Positions 22,420 through 34,015 of a DNA stretch of 64,000 nt are shown piece after piece (the stretch's first letter is position 1; every line of letters starts with the position of its first letter). The position numbers and the translations under genes are program-made. The DNA comes from Doris montereyensis (taxonomy: Eukaryota; Mollusca; Gastropoda; Nudibranchia; Dorididae). The notes below the pieces were generated by a model that had not been told where the DNA came from, searched no databases, and worked only from the letters and a program-made list of their open reading frames with translations. Location: the NCBI GenBank assembly GCA_037039925.1, contig JAXRKP010000272.1, forward strand, positions 173,501-237,500, read 5' to 3'.

Positions 22420-23780
22420 CTTCACTTGCCTTGGAATGCCGATCTTGCTTACCTTTAAATGCCGATCTTGCTTACCTTTAAATATCGATCTTGCTTACCT
22501 TTAAATGCCTATCTTGCTTACCTTTAAATGCCTATCTTGCTGACCTTTAAATGCCGATCTTGCTTACCTTTAAATGCCGATCTTGCTTACCTTTAAATAC
22601 CTAACCTTTACCTATCTTGCTTACCTTTAAATGCCTATCTTGCTGACCTTTAAATTATCTTGCTTAGCTTTAAATGCCTATCTTGCTTACCTTTAAATGC
22701 CTATCTTGCTTACCTTTAAATGCCTATCTTGCTTACCTTTAAATGCCTATCTTGCTTACCTTTAAATGCCTATCTTGCTTACCTTTAAATGCCTATCTTG
22801 CTTACCTTTAAATGCCTATCTTGCTGACCTTTAAAATGCCTATCTTGCTTACCTTTAAATGCCTATCTTGCTTCACTCTTTTGCCTATCTTGCTTATCTT
22901 TAAATACCTATCTTGCTTACATTTGAAACCTCTTACGTCTTCCTTCCCTTCACCTTATCTTATCTTTGGATACCTATCTTGCTTACATTTGATGCCTATC
23001 TTGCTTACCTTTAAATACCTATCTTGCTTACCTTTGTCTACCTATCTTGCTTACCTTTAAATGCCTATCTTGCTTACCTTTGAAATGTTGCTTACCTTTG
23101 AATGTCTATCTTGTTTACCTTTGAATACCTATCTTTCTTACCTTTGAATACCTCTCTTTTTACCTTTGAATGCCTACTTTGCTTACCGCTAATGAATGCA
23201 ATTTTTACCTTTGAAGAGTCTATCTTGCTTACCTTTGAATACATTGGAATCAATTGTTACCTTTGAATGCCTATTTTGCTTACCTTTAAATACCTATCTT
23301 GCTTACCTTTGAATACATATCTTGCTTTTACCTTTGAATGCCTACCTTGCTTACCTTTGAATACATATCTTGCTTACCTTTGGATACCTATCTTGCTTAC
23401 CTTTGAATACCTACCTTGCTTACATTTGAATACATATTTGTTTACCTTTGAATACCTATCTTGCTTACCTTTGGATGACTACCTTGCTTACATTTGAATG
23501 CATATCTTGTTTACCTTTGATTGCCTATCTTGCTATCCTTTGGATGCCTATCTTGCTTATTTAGAATACCGGCAAGCAATTCAAATAAAAATTTTCTAAA
23601 CCTTTGAATACCTATCTTGCTTACCTTTGGATAGACGTCCCATGGTAAAATTTGAATGCCGATTTGTTTTAGGGCCCTATTGGAACTATCTTGTTTTACA
23701 TCTTTGTATGATTTTTCTTGCTCGCCCACATTTGAATGCCGATTTGTTTACCTTTGGATGCCTATCTTGCTTACCTTTCT
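22420..23780. repeat. 23-bp minisatellite array, first variant block
   Basis: About 50 copies of TATCTTGCTTACCTTTAAATGCC. TTTAAATGCC dominates before about 23,080 and TTTGAATACC or TTTGGATGCC after it, so variants are blocked along the array. All frames are poor in stops and give Leu/Tyr-rich frames without coding meaning. Confidence 0.95.
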
Positions 23781-24290
23781 TATAAGATAAGATAAGAATG
23801 AATATTTTATTGCGCCTTCCTCAGAAGAGCTCAAGCGCATTACAAGCAAAATGATTACACAGACATGGCATGCTATCGCTAAAACTTATTAAAACAGATG
23901 CATCAATAAAAACTAGTATCACAATCAATTCAGTAAAATCAAGCAATTCAAATAAAAATTCATCTAAATGTGTTGGAGAAGTAGTTTGGGTCTTCAAGAT
24001 CATGTTTGAAAGCCTATATTGTTAAAGACTCTGCTTATGTTTGGACTATCCCATGGTAAAATGTTCCAAATTTTGGCTTGCTTGTGTTTGTAGGCCAATC
24101 CTATCTCCGAAAGTCTTAAGTTTGGTTTTGGGTGTTTGTATCATTTTCTTGCTCGCCAAGCTTGATCTGTTCGGTGTGTATTGAATAACTCTATCTTGCT
24201 GGAGTTTGCCTCCAGGCATTGCTTATGTTTGAATCTATCTTGTAGTTTCAATCCTAGATTTTATGTTTGAAGCCAATCTTGCTTATGTTT
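23560..24290. repeat. Mosaic edge of the 23-bp array
   Basis: Array units alternate with single-copy DNA. AAGCAATTCAAATAAAAATT (23,572 and 23,942), TCCCATGGTAAAAT (23,637 and 24,049) and TTTTCTTGCTCGCC (23,713 and 24,143) occur twice in the same order about 400 bp apart. The sequence at 23,800-24,000 is the most intact single-copy version. Confidence 0.7.
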
Positions 24291-24560
24291 GAATGCCAAT
24301 TTGCTTATGTTTAATGCCTATCTTGTTCTGTTTGAATGCCAATCTTGCTTATGATTTATGCTTATGTTTGAATGCAATCTTGCTTATGTTTGAACGCCAA
24401 TCTTGCTTATGTTTGAATGCCTATCTTGCTTATGTTTATGTACCTTTGATGTCAATCTTGATGTTTGAATGCCTATCTTGCATTGTTTGAATGTCGATTT
24501 TGCTTACCTTTAGATCTTCTTATTTTGAATCCTACCTTTGTTTGATGTCAACCGAATATC
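24210..24560. repeat. 23-bp array, second variant block
   Basis: About 12 copies of CTTGCTTATGTTTGAATGCC plus AAT, the same period as the block to the left but with CTTATG in place of CTTACC. Confidence 0.9.
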
Positions 24561-25555
24561 CTTTGTTTGATGCCGATTTTACGTGCCTTAAGATGTCGAT
24601 TTTGCACACCTTTGGACGAATACCTTTGGATGTCGATTTTGAATACCTTTAGATGTCAATTTTGCGTGCCTTTAGATGTCGATTTTGAATACCTTTGGAT
24701 GTTGATTTTGCGTACCTTTAGATGTTGATTTTGCATAGATTTGGATGTCGATTTGCATACCTTTGGATGTCGATTTTGCATACCTTTGGATGTCGATTTT
24801 ACATACCTTTGGATGTCGATTTTGCATACCTCTGGATGTCGATTTTGCATGCCTTTGGTGTCAATTTTACATACCTTTGGATGTCGATTTTGCGTGCCTT
24901 TGGATGTCGATATTACATAACTTTGGATGTCGATTTTACATACCTTTGGGTGTCGCATTTGCATATCTTTGAATGTTGATTTTGCATGGCATTGGATGTC
25001 AATTTTGCACACCTTTGGATGTCAATTTTGCATACCTTTGGATGTCAATTTTGCATGAACTTTTGATGTCGATTTTACATACCTTTGGATGCCGATTTTG
25101 CATACCTTTGGATGACGATTTGCATACCTTTGGATTTGGATGCCGATTTTGCATACCTTTGGATGCCGATTTTGCATACCTTTGGATGCCGATTTTGCAT
25201 ACCTTTGGATGTCGATTTTGCATACCTTTGGATGTCGATTTTGTTGTACCTTTGGATGCCGATTTTGCATACCTTTGGATGCCGATTTCGCATTGCTTTG
25301 GATGCCGATTTCGCATACCTTTGGATGCCGATGCCGATTTTGCATACCTTTGGATGCCGATGCCGATTTTGCATACCTTTGGATGCCGATGCCGATTTTG
25401 CATACCTTTGGATGCCGATGCTGATTTTGCATACCTTTGGATGCCGATGCCGATTTTGCATACCTTCGGATGCCGATGCCGATTTTGCATACCTTTGGAT
25501 GCCGATGCCGATTTTGCATACCTTTGGATGTCGATTTTCCTTACCTTTAAACATG
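24560..25555. repeat. 23-bp array, third variant block, with a 29-bp derivative
   Basis: About 40 copies of GATTTTGCATACCTTTGGAT plus GTC or GCC. From 25,320 to 25,525 the hexamer GATGCC is doubled, giving a 29-bp unit in about seven successive copies. The 213-residue plus-strand frame and the minus-strand frames are repeat shadows. Confidence 0.95.
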
Positions 25556-25900
25556 CAACTGTAACGATTTATCGGTTCAAAAGAATGTTGGCGAAGTATT
25601 TACCCGGGCTGTAAATGGCCTTTGTCTGACATTATCGATGCATAATACGGCTTTGTACATGGTACGAGACCCCAATAAATTGCCCTTTGTCGGTTTGCGG
25701 GGTAAATTAGGCATGGGCCCATGTTTGTGTACGCTGGGCTTTTGTGTCAGTGTGTATGTGAGTGGCGTGTATGTATGTGTCTTTGCCAAAGCATACCTAT
25801 GGGTTTGTGTACACTTGGAGATTTGTGTATACTGTGTAATTTATGTGTCATTATATGTTTTATTTTAGCTCAATCCTTCTAGAGTAATCGATGCTAATCT
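25556..25900. other. Single-copy spacer
   Basis: No gene or RNA seen. Confidence 0.5.
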
Positions 25901-25904
25901 GTCC

Positions 25905-26085
25905 CAGAGAGAGAGAGAGAGGGAGGAGAGACAGAGACAGAGAGAGAGACAGACAGACAGACAGAGAAAGACAGACAGACAGAGAGACAGACAAACAGAC
26001 AGAGACAGACAGACAGACACATAGAGAGACAGACAGATAGAGAGAGAGATAGTGAGTGTGTGTATGAGTGTGTGTGTGTGGACAC
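25905..26085. repeat. (GA)n and (GACA)n microsatellite, then GT
   Basis: GA repeat changing into GACAGACA blocks from 25,930 to 26,040, then a GTGTGTGTATG stretch. Confidence 0.95.
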
Positions 26086-26130
26086 ATAACTACTCTACTT
26101 CGTGCAGCTGTCAGCAACAGAGATAAGAAG

Positions 26131-26402
26131 TCAGACTCTTTTTACAACCACTTGATGAAGACGTGATTTTAGACACAACCGTCGAAAACAACTTTCTTTG
26201 AAAAGGTTTCTTCGGATTGCGCCATGCCTGTCGTGTTTGCTCTGCTGGTTAGTGCCCTGATTGTCTAAGTCAGAAACATTGGTGTCTGGTGTCACCCCAG
26301 GCACTTTTTCCGGGGAATCAGTCAAGGGCGGGCAGGGTAGGTCAGTATCTTGTTTCCATTGATTTTTTTGAGACCACGTTTTTCTGTTAGTCTTGTTTGT
26401 CT

Positions 26403-26405
<3 letters not shown>
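26131..26405 (-). CDS. Possible C-terminal coding segment, unrecognised
   Basis: The minus strand is open from about 26,405 to a TGA at 26,133-26,131, roughly 90 codons without simple-repeat content. Short pieces of the reading are KTWSQKNQWKQDT, EKVPGVTPDTNVSDLDNQ and KHDRHGAIRRNLFKESCF. It is polar, with a basic end (VVVKRV). No domain, signal peptide or membrane segment is recognised. It has no clear start codon, so it would have to be a 3' exon or a fragment. Upstream it runs directly into an R1 copy. No AATAAA signal was pinned down downstream. An open frame this long can arise by chance in 64 kb; the composition is the only point in its favour. Confidence 0.25.
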
Positions 26406-26840
<435 letters not shown>

Positions 26841-26965
26841 GGCAAGTCATGCTGGTAGGTCCTACTTCTTTCCTTTCCTTTTTCATATTTCAAGTGATAA
26901 GAACAAAAGCACCCCTGAGATCACCGCACAATGCGATGGACCTGGAAAATGTCAATGAATGAGAA
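26841..26965 (+). mobile_element. R1 dispersed repeat copy
   Basis: GCTGGTAGGTCCTACTTCTT at 26,850 and CCCCTGAGATCACCGCACAA at 26,911, then GATGGACCTGGAAAATGTCA and ATGAATGAG. Head and tail are both clear. Confidence 0.75.
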
Positions 26966-26969
26966 GAAC

Positions 26970-27300
26970 TGCAGTAGATGCAGGAATGATATTGGATTTC
27001 AGGTTGATCTTGACTGGCAATGATGGGTTTATGATTGAGAACACATATAGATGCACCCATGATGAATTGGATTTCAGGATTGATTTCTTGACTTGCAATG
27101 ATAAGTTAATTGAGAACACACATAGAATGATGGCATCCACAGATTTATGATTGAGAACAATAGATGCACCCATGATATTGGATTTCAGGATTGATCTTGA
27201 CTGGTGAATGATGGGTTTATGATTGAGAACACACATAGATGCATGCACCCATGGCATTGGATTTCCAGGATTGACCTTGACTGGTGAATGAGTTATGATT
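26970..27300. repeat. 74-78-bp minisatellite, about 4.5 copies
   Basis: Unit: GATGCACCCATGATATTGG, ATTTCAGGATTGATCTTGAC, TGGCAATGATGGGTTTATGA, TTGAGAACACACATA. It follows the R1 copy directly. Confidence 0.9.
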
Positions 27301-27319
27301 TTGAATACAGTCTTAGGTT

Positions 27320-27520
27320 GACTTCCTGCCGCGAAAATATCATGGAACGGCCTAGTGGTTTCCGTTAATTGGTACTATGACGAGCCTGGGGAGTAAACAC
27401 CCTACGATAGCTAGCTTTTTTTATCCAGCAGGTGTTGCTTTATCACCTCCTTTGCTTTACGCTATAGAAACCTGGATGGGCTCCGACTGTAAGCCGTTAA
27501 AAACATTGAAGGGATTTTAT
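27320..27520 (+). mobile_element. SINE-B 3' part, decayed, plus strand
   Basis: CGGCCTAGTGGTTTCCGTTA (27,340) may be the remains of the head. The end is clearer: CCTTTGCTTTACGCTATAG, AAACCTGGATGGGCTCCGAC and TGTAAGCCGTTAAAAACATTG. Confidence 0.55.
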
Positions 27521-28090
27521 TATTATTTCAGTAAGGAGAGAGAGAGGGGGTAGGGAGGGAGGGATTGGGGAATTGGGGAAATTGGAGAGAGAGAGAGGAC
27601 AGGGGATGAAGTGAATCTTCAATCTTTTTAGGTAAGTGATGTCAATACAGTAAAAAGTGTTTAGAATATAGATAGTATGTTTATATTCAACTGATTTGTG
27701 AACATCTATAAGCATGTCAACTGTAAACAGTAATACTGTCCTAAACAAATTTCCATTCATGAACAAAGGGATCATCTTTGTTTTGTTTTCAACAGACTTT
27801 TCTCTTATTGTTATGATTTTGTGTGTTTTGTTTTTGTGTACTTGTTTTGTGGGTTGGGTTTTGTTTCTTTTTTCTTTTATAAATGTTGTTTTGACTTATT
27901 TATAAGACCAGAAAAGTTTGGGCTGATTCTTTTGTCCAAACTGTTTTGACCCACCCCTCAATAGTAGGCATACCGTGCAGACCGGCAGGGTTGTCGGTCG
28001 GGTCTTGTCTTGTGGTGGTCGTGGTTCGTGGCTCTGCTTTGATCGCGTCGATTTGTGGTCGATATTAAATAGTGCTTCGATCTCCCACCG

Positions 28091-28128
<38 letters not shown>

Positions 28129-28754
28129 TGTGTGTGTAAGTAGAGTCATTGGATTAATCTTGGCCTGGATCATCGATCGGCTCGCTTGCTTCTTCTAAAG
28201 CTATAAATAGAGCTCAGTGGTGTTTGCCTTTGAAAGAAAATTATTTTTTCTTTCGTTTTTATTGAGTATTCAGCATTATATTTCATGAGTGTTTCTTTGA
28301 AATCGCCAATAGGGTGCTGTGCTGTGCCCAGGCTAGTGGTTAGAGAAGAATAACGATCATGAAAAGTTTTGTCTCCCCTTCTTCGAGAGTAATACAACTA
28401 TTATTTCCTATTAATCAGCTTTCGATTTAGCTGTTGGCTTGATTTTAAGTTGAGTGGATCGTGTTTAGCCTCCTAGAGTGTTCTTCTTTCTTCTCCTTTG
28501 TTGAGAGGTTTTTTTTCTTACTTGATTTGTTGTTGATGCGTCTTTTCTCACTTTTTTTTCAAGTCTTTGCTGGTGGTTTTTACCCAGTTTGTTGCTGCGT
28601 CTTTCCTCCACTTACTTTCAAAGTCGTTGCTGGTAGTTTTTACACAATTTGTTGATTCAGCTTCCTTCTTACCTTTCTCGTAAAGATGTTAGGATTTTCT
28701 TCTTCTTTTCTTTTGGAAACAGTGTAGTATATGAAAGCTTACTCCTAATCTTGG
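27521..28754. other. Single-copy AT-rich DNA with a GT tract
   Basis: GA-rich at 27,535-27,600 and a GT tract at 28,094-28,137. A 75-codon minus-strand frame (28,397-28,170) has no supporting signal. No gene is called. Confidence 0.5.
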
Positions 28755-28900
28755 GTGGGTGGTAGGTCTTACTTCTTTCCTTCATCTTTTTTACTTCTCC
28801 TCTGCATCTTGTTATTTCCTCTACTCTTTATTCCCCCTGAGATCACTGCAAATGGTGGACGGCGGTAGAGGAATTTCAAATAAACAAAAACAAAACTATT
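28755..28900 (+). mobile_element. R1 dispersed repeat copy with an A-rich tail
   Basis: GGTGGTAGGTCTTACTTCTT, ATCTTGTTATTTCCTCTACT, ATTCCCCCTGAGATCACTGC, AAATGGTGGACGGCGGTAG and AATTTCAAATAAACAAAAAC. The AAACAAAAACAAAAC tail looks like a retroposon tail. Confidence 0.8.
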
Positions 28901-30175
28901 CTTTGCTCGTGTTTTTGTTTTTGTTTGTTTTTTCTTTTGGTTTGGTTTGGTGTTTTTTGTTCTTTGTTCCTTCTGTTTGTTTTGTTTTTGTGCTTTGTGT
29001 ACGGATTCAGCGATCCTCTAGTCTTTCTTTGAGAATACTTTGTCACGTCTTTATCCAGCTACAAAGTCTTTGCAGGTCGCGTTTGCATAGTACATGTTCA
29101 TGTATACGGATTCGATGCTACTTAGTCTTTCTGGTACAGTCAACTTCATCGTCTTACATATTAGACTTCATAGAACATCTTGCCCGACCGACTTTCTTCC
29201 TGGTCCTTTGCGGCTCTGTGACTCCCAGTCAGTTTGATTTTGATTTTACCCACACTCCCCCACTACCCGTGATTTCGGGATTTTGGAAGGGTTATTTTTT
29301 GTGTACATGTTGCTCCTGACTGCCCTGTGACCAGCGAATAGAGTTCTTAAACTTCACTGTTGTTGTGTTCTACCACCCAAGTGGTGTCGGTGTCTCATGA
29401 CTGGTGCTCATATTTTATCGTCCTTCTCCTTGAATAAGTGAGGTTGTCTGTGTCGATCTTTCACTCTGTCTGAATGGGCTGTCAAGCAAAACCAGTGACC
29501 TCAGCATCGATCCCCATCTTGTTCTTCTTCTTCTTTTCCTTTTTCTTTATCCCCATGTTTCCTTTTCAAAGGAAAAGCTCCCTGTAAATCTTGCCCCTTA
29601 ACTATTCCGTTCTCTTATTTCATTGCTACGTTGTGCACAACGTCTTTACACTATACAACGTGTCCACAAACACACACACACACACACACACACATTATGT
29701 AATGTGCATCTTGGCGGATTGCCACCAAGTCTTTGGTGTCAGGAATTTGTCTCATGTTGTGGTCCTATTTAATCTTTTCCTAAAAACAGGGTAAATATCA
29801 CTCTTTCACTTTATTTCATCTTGTGATGACGCATAAACAATAAACTTTATTTCATCTTTCTGTTTTCTGGGATTTGTCATCTTGCTGTTCCCTCTAAAGA
29901 AACGGGGTAAATTTCACTCTTTCACTTTATTTCATCGTTCCCTCTAAAATAAATTTCACCGAGTGTATTCGTAGTTATCATGGTAATCAGTATGCACACC
30001 AAGTAGAGATCAAATATTATGGTGAGCGCTGGAGATGAAGGGAACGCTGGTTGACTGGTCTAAGGCCTACACCTATGCAAGCAGAGGAGGTGGGGGGGGG
30101 GAGGGTGTTCATGAAGCGAAGACACTTGGGGTGGGGGTAGGAATATTCTTAAGTCATGTCCGATGGTGGAGGATG
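28901..30175. other. Single-copy DNA
   Basis: A T/G-rich low-complexity part at 28,910-28,995 and a CA tract at 29,670-29,694. A TTTCACTCTTTCACTTTATTTC-like motif (in pieces of under 20 bases) repeats near 29,800 and 29,910. No gene is called. Confidence 0.5.
29255..29520 (-). mobile_element. Possible very decayed SINE-A, minus strand
   Basis: CACTACCCGTGATTTCGGGA, TTTTGGAAGGGTTATTTTT, ACTGCCCTGTGACCAGCGAA and TTTTATCGTCC follow the order of the minus-strand SINE-A at 34,166. Many mismatches. Confidence 0.3.
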
Positions 30176-30179
30176 ATTG

Positions 30180-30236
30180 GATCGATTCATTCATTGAAAT
30201 TCGTCTCGTCCACCATATGCGGTGATCTCGAAGTGT
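30180..30236 (-). mobile_element. R1 tail, the only clear minus-strand copy
   Basis: The minus strand reads GAGATCACCGCATATGGTGG, ACGAGACGAATTTCAATGA and ATGAATCG, an excellent match to the R1 tail. No head is seen to its right. Confidence 0.7.
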
Positions 30237-30361
30237 GGGTTTTTGGGCTTGTTAGAGTCATATTATATGCCTTATTTACCGATATGGCAAAGCATGACTT
30301 CCTGACTTCATCCGTGTCAAGCACTCACTCTACTCTTCATATCATGAAAGCACTATTCCAA

Positions 30362-30660
30362 TAATGGTGTGGCATCGGTGGCCCAGGGGTTACGTTGCCG
30401 TATTTGAGACCATTAGGTCCTGTGTTCGAATCCAAGCAATGCTAGGTCCGACATTGTGTCCTTTTTGTTGGAAAGAGAGGAAGGATTCATTAGTTTCCTA
30501 CTCGACCCAAGTGGACACTAGCAACAGGTTAGGGAGTGCAAACTCTACGACAGACGTTGCGTTCCGTCCAGGAAACGATTTTTATCACGCGTTCCGCTTA
30601 ACGCTGAGAAACCGGGATAATCTCCGGCTCTATGGGCCGTAAGAGATTTGAAAGGAACTT
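30362..30660 (+). mobile_element. SINE-B, full-length copy, plus strand
   Basis: Head: GGTGGCCCAGGGGTTACG (A-box region, 30,377) and TGTGTTCGAATCC (B-box, 30,421). Body: GCTAGGTCCGACATTGTGTC, CCCAAGTGGACACTAG and GCGTTCCGCTTAACGCTGAG. End: AAACCGGGATAATCTCCGGC, TCTATGGGCCGTAAG. Confidence 0.75.
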
Positions 30661-30920
30661 TACTGTGCTTTTATATAATAGACAAATTGGTGTTTGCGTT
30701 GTGGGTGTGGATAGGTAGTGGGTGAAGGCGGGCAAGTGGGTGGGTGGGTGGGCGTGACGAGGCAGAGAAGAGCAAATACATGATAGACAAATAACCCCAA
30801 AAACAAAACAAAGAAAACAAAACAAAAACTCAAAAAAACCCAACCCAATCTGAACCTATTGTGCTAATCGGTGCGTGTCGAAAATGCTGATGTCGATTAA
30901 TATGTCACATATCTATCGGA

Positions 30921-31045
30921 CGGTTATAGGGTTCTGCCGGTAGATTTTACTTCGTTCCTGTTACTTGGTCACATGTCTTTTATCTGGTTGTCTCCTTTGA
31001 ATGCACCTGCGATCGCCGGATTTCCTGGATGGGGTAATTTGCGGT
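30921..31045 (+). mobile_element. R1 dispersed repeat copy
   Basis: GGTTCTGCCGGTAGATTTTA, CTTCGTTCCTGTTACTTGG, TGTCTCCTTTGAATGCACCT and GCGATCGCCGGATTTCCTGG. The 42-bp array starts where the R1 tail should continue. Confidence 0.6.
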
Positions 31046-31600
31046 GAAGTGGTGCGTTTTAGAAACGCTAAGTGTGTGCCGCTTGGTGTAGTGGTGCGTT
31101 TTAGAAACGCTAAGTGTGTGCTGCTTGGTGTAGTGGTGCGTTTTAGAAAAACGCTGAAACGCTGTGTGCCGCTTGGTGTAGTGGTGCGTTTTTGAAACGC
31201 TAAGTGTGTGTGCCGCTTGGTGTAGTGGTGCGTTTTGAAACGCTAAGTGTGTGCCGCTTGGTGTAGTGGTGCGTTTTTGAAACGCTAAGTGTGTGCCGTC
31301 TTGGCGTAGTGGTGCGTTTTTGAAACGCTAAGTGTGTGTGCTTGGTGTAGTGGTGCGTTTTAGAAACGCTAAATGTACGCCGCTTGGTGTAGTGGTGCGT
31401 TTTGAAACGCTAAATGTACGCCGCTTGGTGTAGTGGTGCGTTTTAGAAACGCTATGAGTGCGTCAATAATGAAACGACGTACCATGAAAGAAGAGAGAGA
31501 CAGAAACGTGTGCGCCGCTTGGTGTAGTGGTGCGTTTTAGAAACGCTAAGTGTGTGCCGCTTGGTGTACTGGTGCGTTTTAGAAACGCTAATGTGTGCCC
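31046..31600. repeat. 42-bp minisatellite with a hairpin in every unit
   Basis: About 13 copies of GTGCCGCTTGGTGTAGTGGT, GCGTTTTAGAAACGCTAAGT, GT. GCGTTT starts at 31,054, 31,096 and 31,138. Each unit holds the inverted repeat GCGTTT/AAACGC with a loop of two or three bases (TAG, TTG or TG); one or two units carry extra bases. Both arms stay intact in nearly every copy while flanking bases vary. Confidence 0.95.
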
Positions 31601-31617
31601 GCAGTGAGCATGGAAGG

Positions 31618-31992
31618 TTGGCGGGCGCTTCTGGTAGGACTACGCTTTTCCTTTCACTCTTTGACCGTGTGACTTTCATCTTGCTGTGTGGACGGCTGGC
31701 GAGGCGCTATGCTGGCAGGGTCTTCTTCTTTCCTTACCCTCTGTCATTGCTATTTTCTCTTCAGTTATTATTCGTCCCTCGTAGTGGAAGTGGACCATGC
31801 CTTCACCTTGTCGTCACCGGGTGAGAGCGGATGTGGCTTATTGGCTCTTGCCGAGAATATCATTGTGCAATGAGGGCATTAAGTAAGCCTGGAATCACCA
31901 CCGTCACTGAAACAAACATCTTTTGCTGTATCTCTTAATTCCCCTGAGATGCCCCGGTGTGGTGGGCTGGGTAATTTCAAGGAACAAAAATC
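31618..31992 (+). mobile_element. Two R1 heads and one R1 tail
   Basis: The first head, GGCGGGCGCTTCTGGTAGGA (31,620), runs to TTTCATCTTGCTGTG. It is cut by a second head, GGCTGGCGAGGCGCTATGCT (31,692). A tail, TCTTAATTCCCCTGAGATGC, CCCGGTGTGGTGGGCTGGGT and AATTTCAAGGAACAAAAATC, lies at 31,933. This looks like one copy inserted into or duplicated beside another. Confidence 0.6.
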
Positions 31993-32030
31993 CAGTAACG
32001 AGATTTAGTCTTGTTTTCCTCATTTATATG

Positions 32031-32105
32031 AGCGGTTGGCTGGCGCTACTTACTGGTAGGTCCTGTATTTTTCCTGTCACTCTTTCACTCTTTCACTTAT
32101 CTTAG
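32031..32105 (+). mobile_element. R1 head only
   Basis: GGTTGGCTGGCGCTACTTAC, TGGTAGGTCCTG and CACTCTTTCACTCTTTCACT. This is the best-preserved R1 head, and it ends without a tail. Confidence 0.65.
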
Positions 32106-32600
32106 CGACCGAACCGGCTAGTCAGAAGAATCACGGCGCCAGGGAGCTAATGAGGATGTTGACTGATGTCCCTGAAAATCCACTGCCTCCGCCGAAGCGG
32201 TGATTTACTCTCCCTTCTTCCTCTTCTTCTTCAAAGTGGGACATGCTGTCGTTTGTGCTCCGATAGTGCCCTTGACACGGCGACGAAATCGCGTACGGCC
32301 TCAGCAGGCTTCGAGGTCGGTCAGTTGTGGGTCCTGCGGCTAAATTCTTCGGCGATCGGGTGAACCCGATTGTTGGGTTGCATTGGGTCTGCTCTCCCAA
32401 TACTCTCTCGATGTTTAGTGGGTGGTGGGGCTTAAGATGAACTTTTGTCTTTGGTGTTTCTTCCACACCTTCCCACACATGCGTAGTCAGTCTCTTCCTG
32501 GTTTGAGTAAACAGAAGGGGGTCATACACAAAATTGCTGGGGCTGTGGATTGAACACTTGGCCAGCCATGGCTTTCGAATCAGCGTCGTCGTGATTTGGG
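32106..32600. other. Single-copy DNA with one long open minus-strand frame
   Basis: A 163-codon minus-strand frame spans 32,622-32,131, with a Glu run from (TTC)n near 32,214-32,232. Its N-terminal third overlaps SINE-like sequence. It is not called as a gene. Confidence 0.4.
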
Positions 32601-32604
32601 GCAT

Positions 32605-32802
32605 TTGGAAGTCCAGAGGCAAGGTGGCGGTCTCTCAACCCAAAGATCGGGGGTTCAAGCCCCTGTCGGTAGTTGAGACATTTTCTCCCAGCTTTTTTTT
32701 CGAGCACAATTTACTTTCCTGGTACCGATAGGTGGATTGTAAACCTAGTCCCATCGATGACGGATTAAAAAGGAGGTCCCGTGTGCAGATTTCAACTATC
32801 TT
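32605..32802 (+). mobile_element. SINE-A, 3' truncated, fused to an R1 tail
   Basis: The B-box region GGGGGTTCAAGCCCC is at 32,650; the A-box end GTCCAGAGGCAAGG is at 32,611. The body has CTAGTCCCATCGATGACGG, ATTAAAAAGGAGGTCCCGTG and TGCAGAT. It then stops and is followed at once by R1 tail sequence. Confidence 0.7.
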
Positions 32803-32862
32803 TCTTCTTTAATTCGAACGGAGATCACTGTCTAACCTGAACGAAATACACTCCGGCCATAT
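32803..32862 (+). mobile_element. R1 tail joined to SINE-A
   Basis: TCTTCTTTAATTCGAACGG, AGATCACTGTCTAACC and GAACGAAATACA keep the R1 tail order, directly after the truncated SINE-A. Confidence 0.45.
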
Positions 32863-33438
<576 letters not shown>

Positions 33439-33534
33439 CAGAGTTACTTTCTCGTGTCCAGCATGTGATATTTCATTACGGCTAGATCTTGTTTTACACT
33501 ATGTATCATATACATAAATTATGATATACCGTGC

Positions 33535-33579
33535 GTTATATAATATATTATATGTATTTGTAATATACATATGATGATA

Positions 33580-33649
<70 letters not shown>

Positions 33650-33655
33650 CGTATA
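33535..33655. repeat. (TA)n microsatellite
   Basis: AT-rich palindromic lead-in, then about 30 TA units. Confidence 0.95.
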
Positions 33656-33830
33656 GAATACGTGTACTATTTTAGCAAGAGGAATCTACGCAATAGGCAG
33701 TGTTATGACCACCTCAAGTGGTTAATCCGTTAATGCTATGTAAGCGGACTAACGAGTGCGGTTTCTATCACTTGCACTCAGGTCTCTAGCAGTTCGACTC
33801 GCCGCCAGTCTCGGCTTGTTGACGTGGTGT

Positions 33831-33835
<5 letters not shown>

Positions 33836-33866
<31 letters not shown>

Positions 33867-33883
33867 GTGTGTGTGTGTGTGCA
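33836..33883. repeat. (GT)n microsatellite
   Basis: Two GT runs separated by AAGT. Confidence 0.95.
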
Positions 33884-34015
33884 GTTGTGGAGATCAAATC
33901 CAATTAAGAGTAAGTACAACAGATCAGGATGAATGCAACGGGGTCGGGGGGGGGCATTACTGGTGCTACCTTTCCAACACTTGGTAGTCTTCAAACGTTT
34001 TCAATTCGCTGTATT

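Noticed and set aside
24973..25614. A 213-codon plus-strand frame with repeating FAYLWMPILHTFGC
   Set aside because: It is the 23/29-bp array read in phase cycles; minus-strand frames are equally open and there is no start, splice or composition evidence.
28170..28397. A 75-codon minus-strand frame with ordinary composition
   Set aside because: No ATG at its start, no splice or poly(A) signals, and an AT-rich context.
32131..32622. A 163-codon minus-strand frame in single-copy DNA
   Set aside because: A frame of this length is expected by chance in 64 kb read six ways. It includes a Glu run from simple repeat, overlaps SINE sequence, and shows no family motif.
33685..33815. A fourth SINE near AGCAGTTCGACTC
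   Set aside because: Only a weak B-box-like match; no A-box at the right distance and no other copies.
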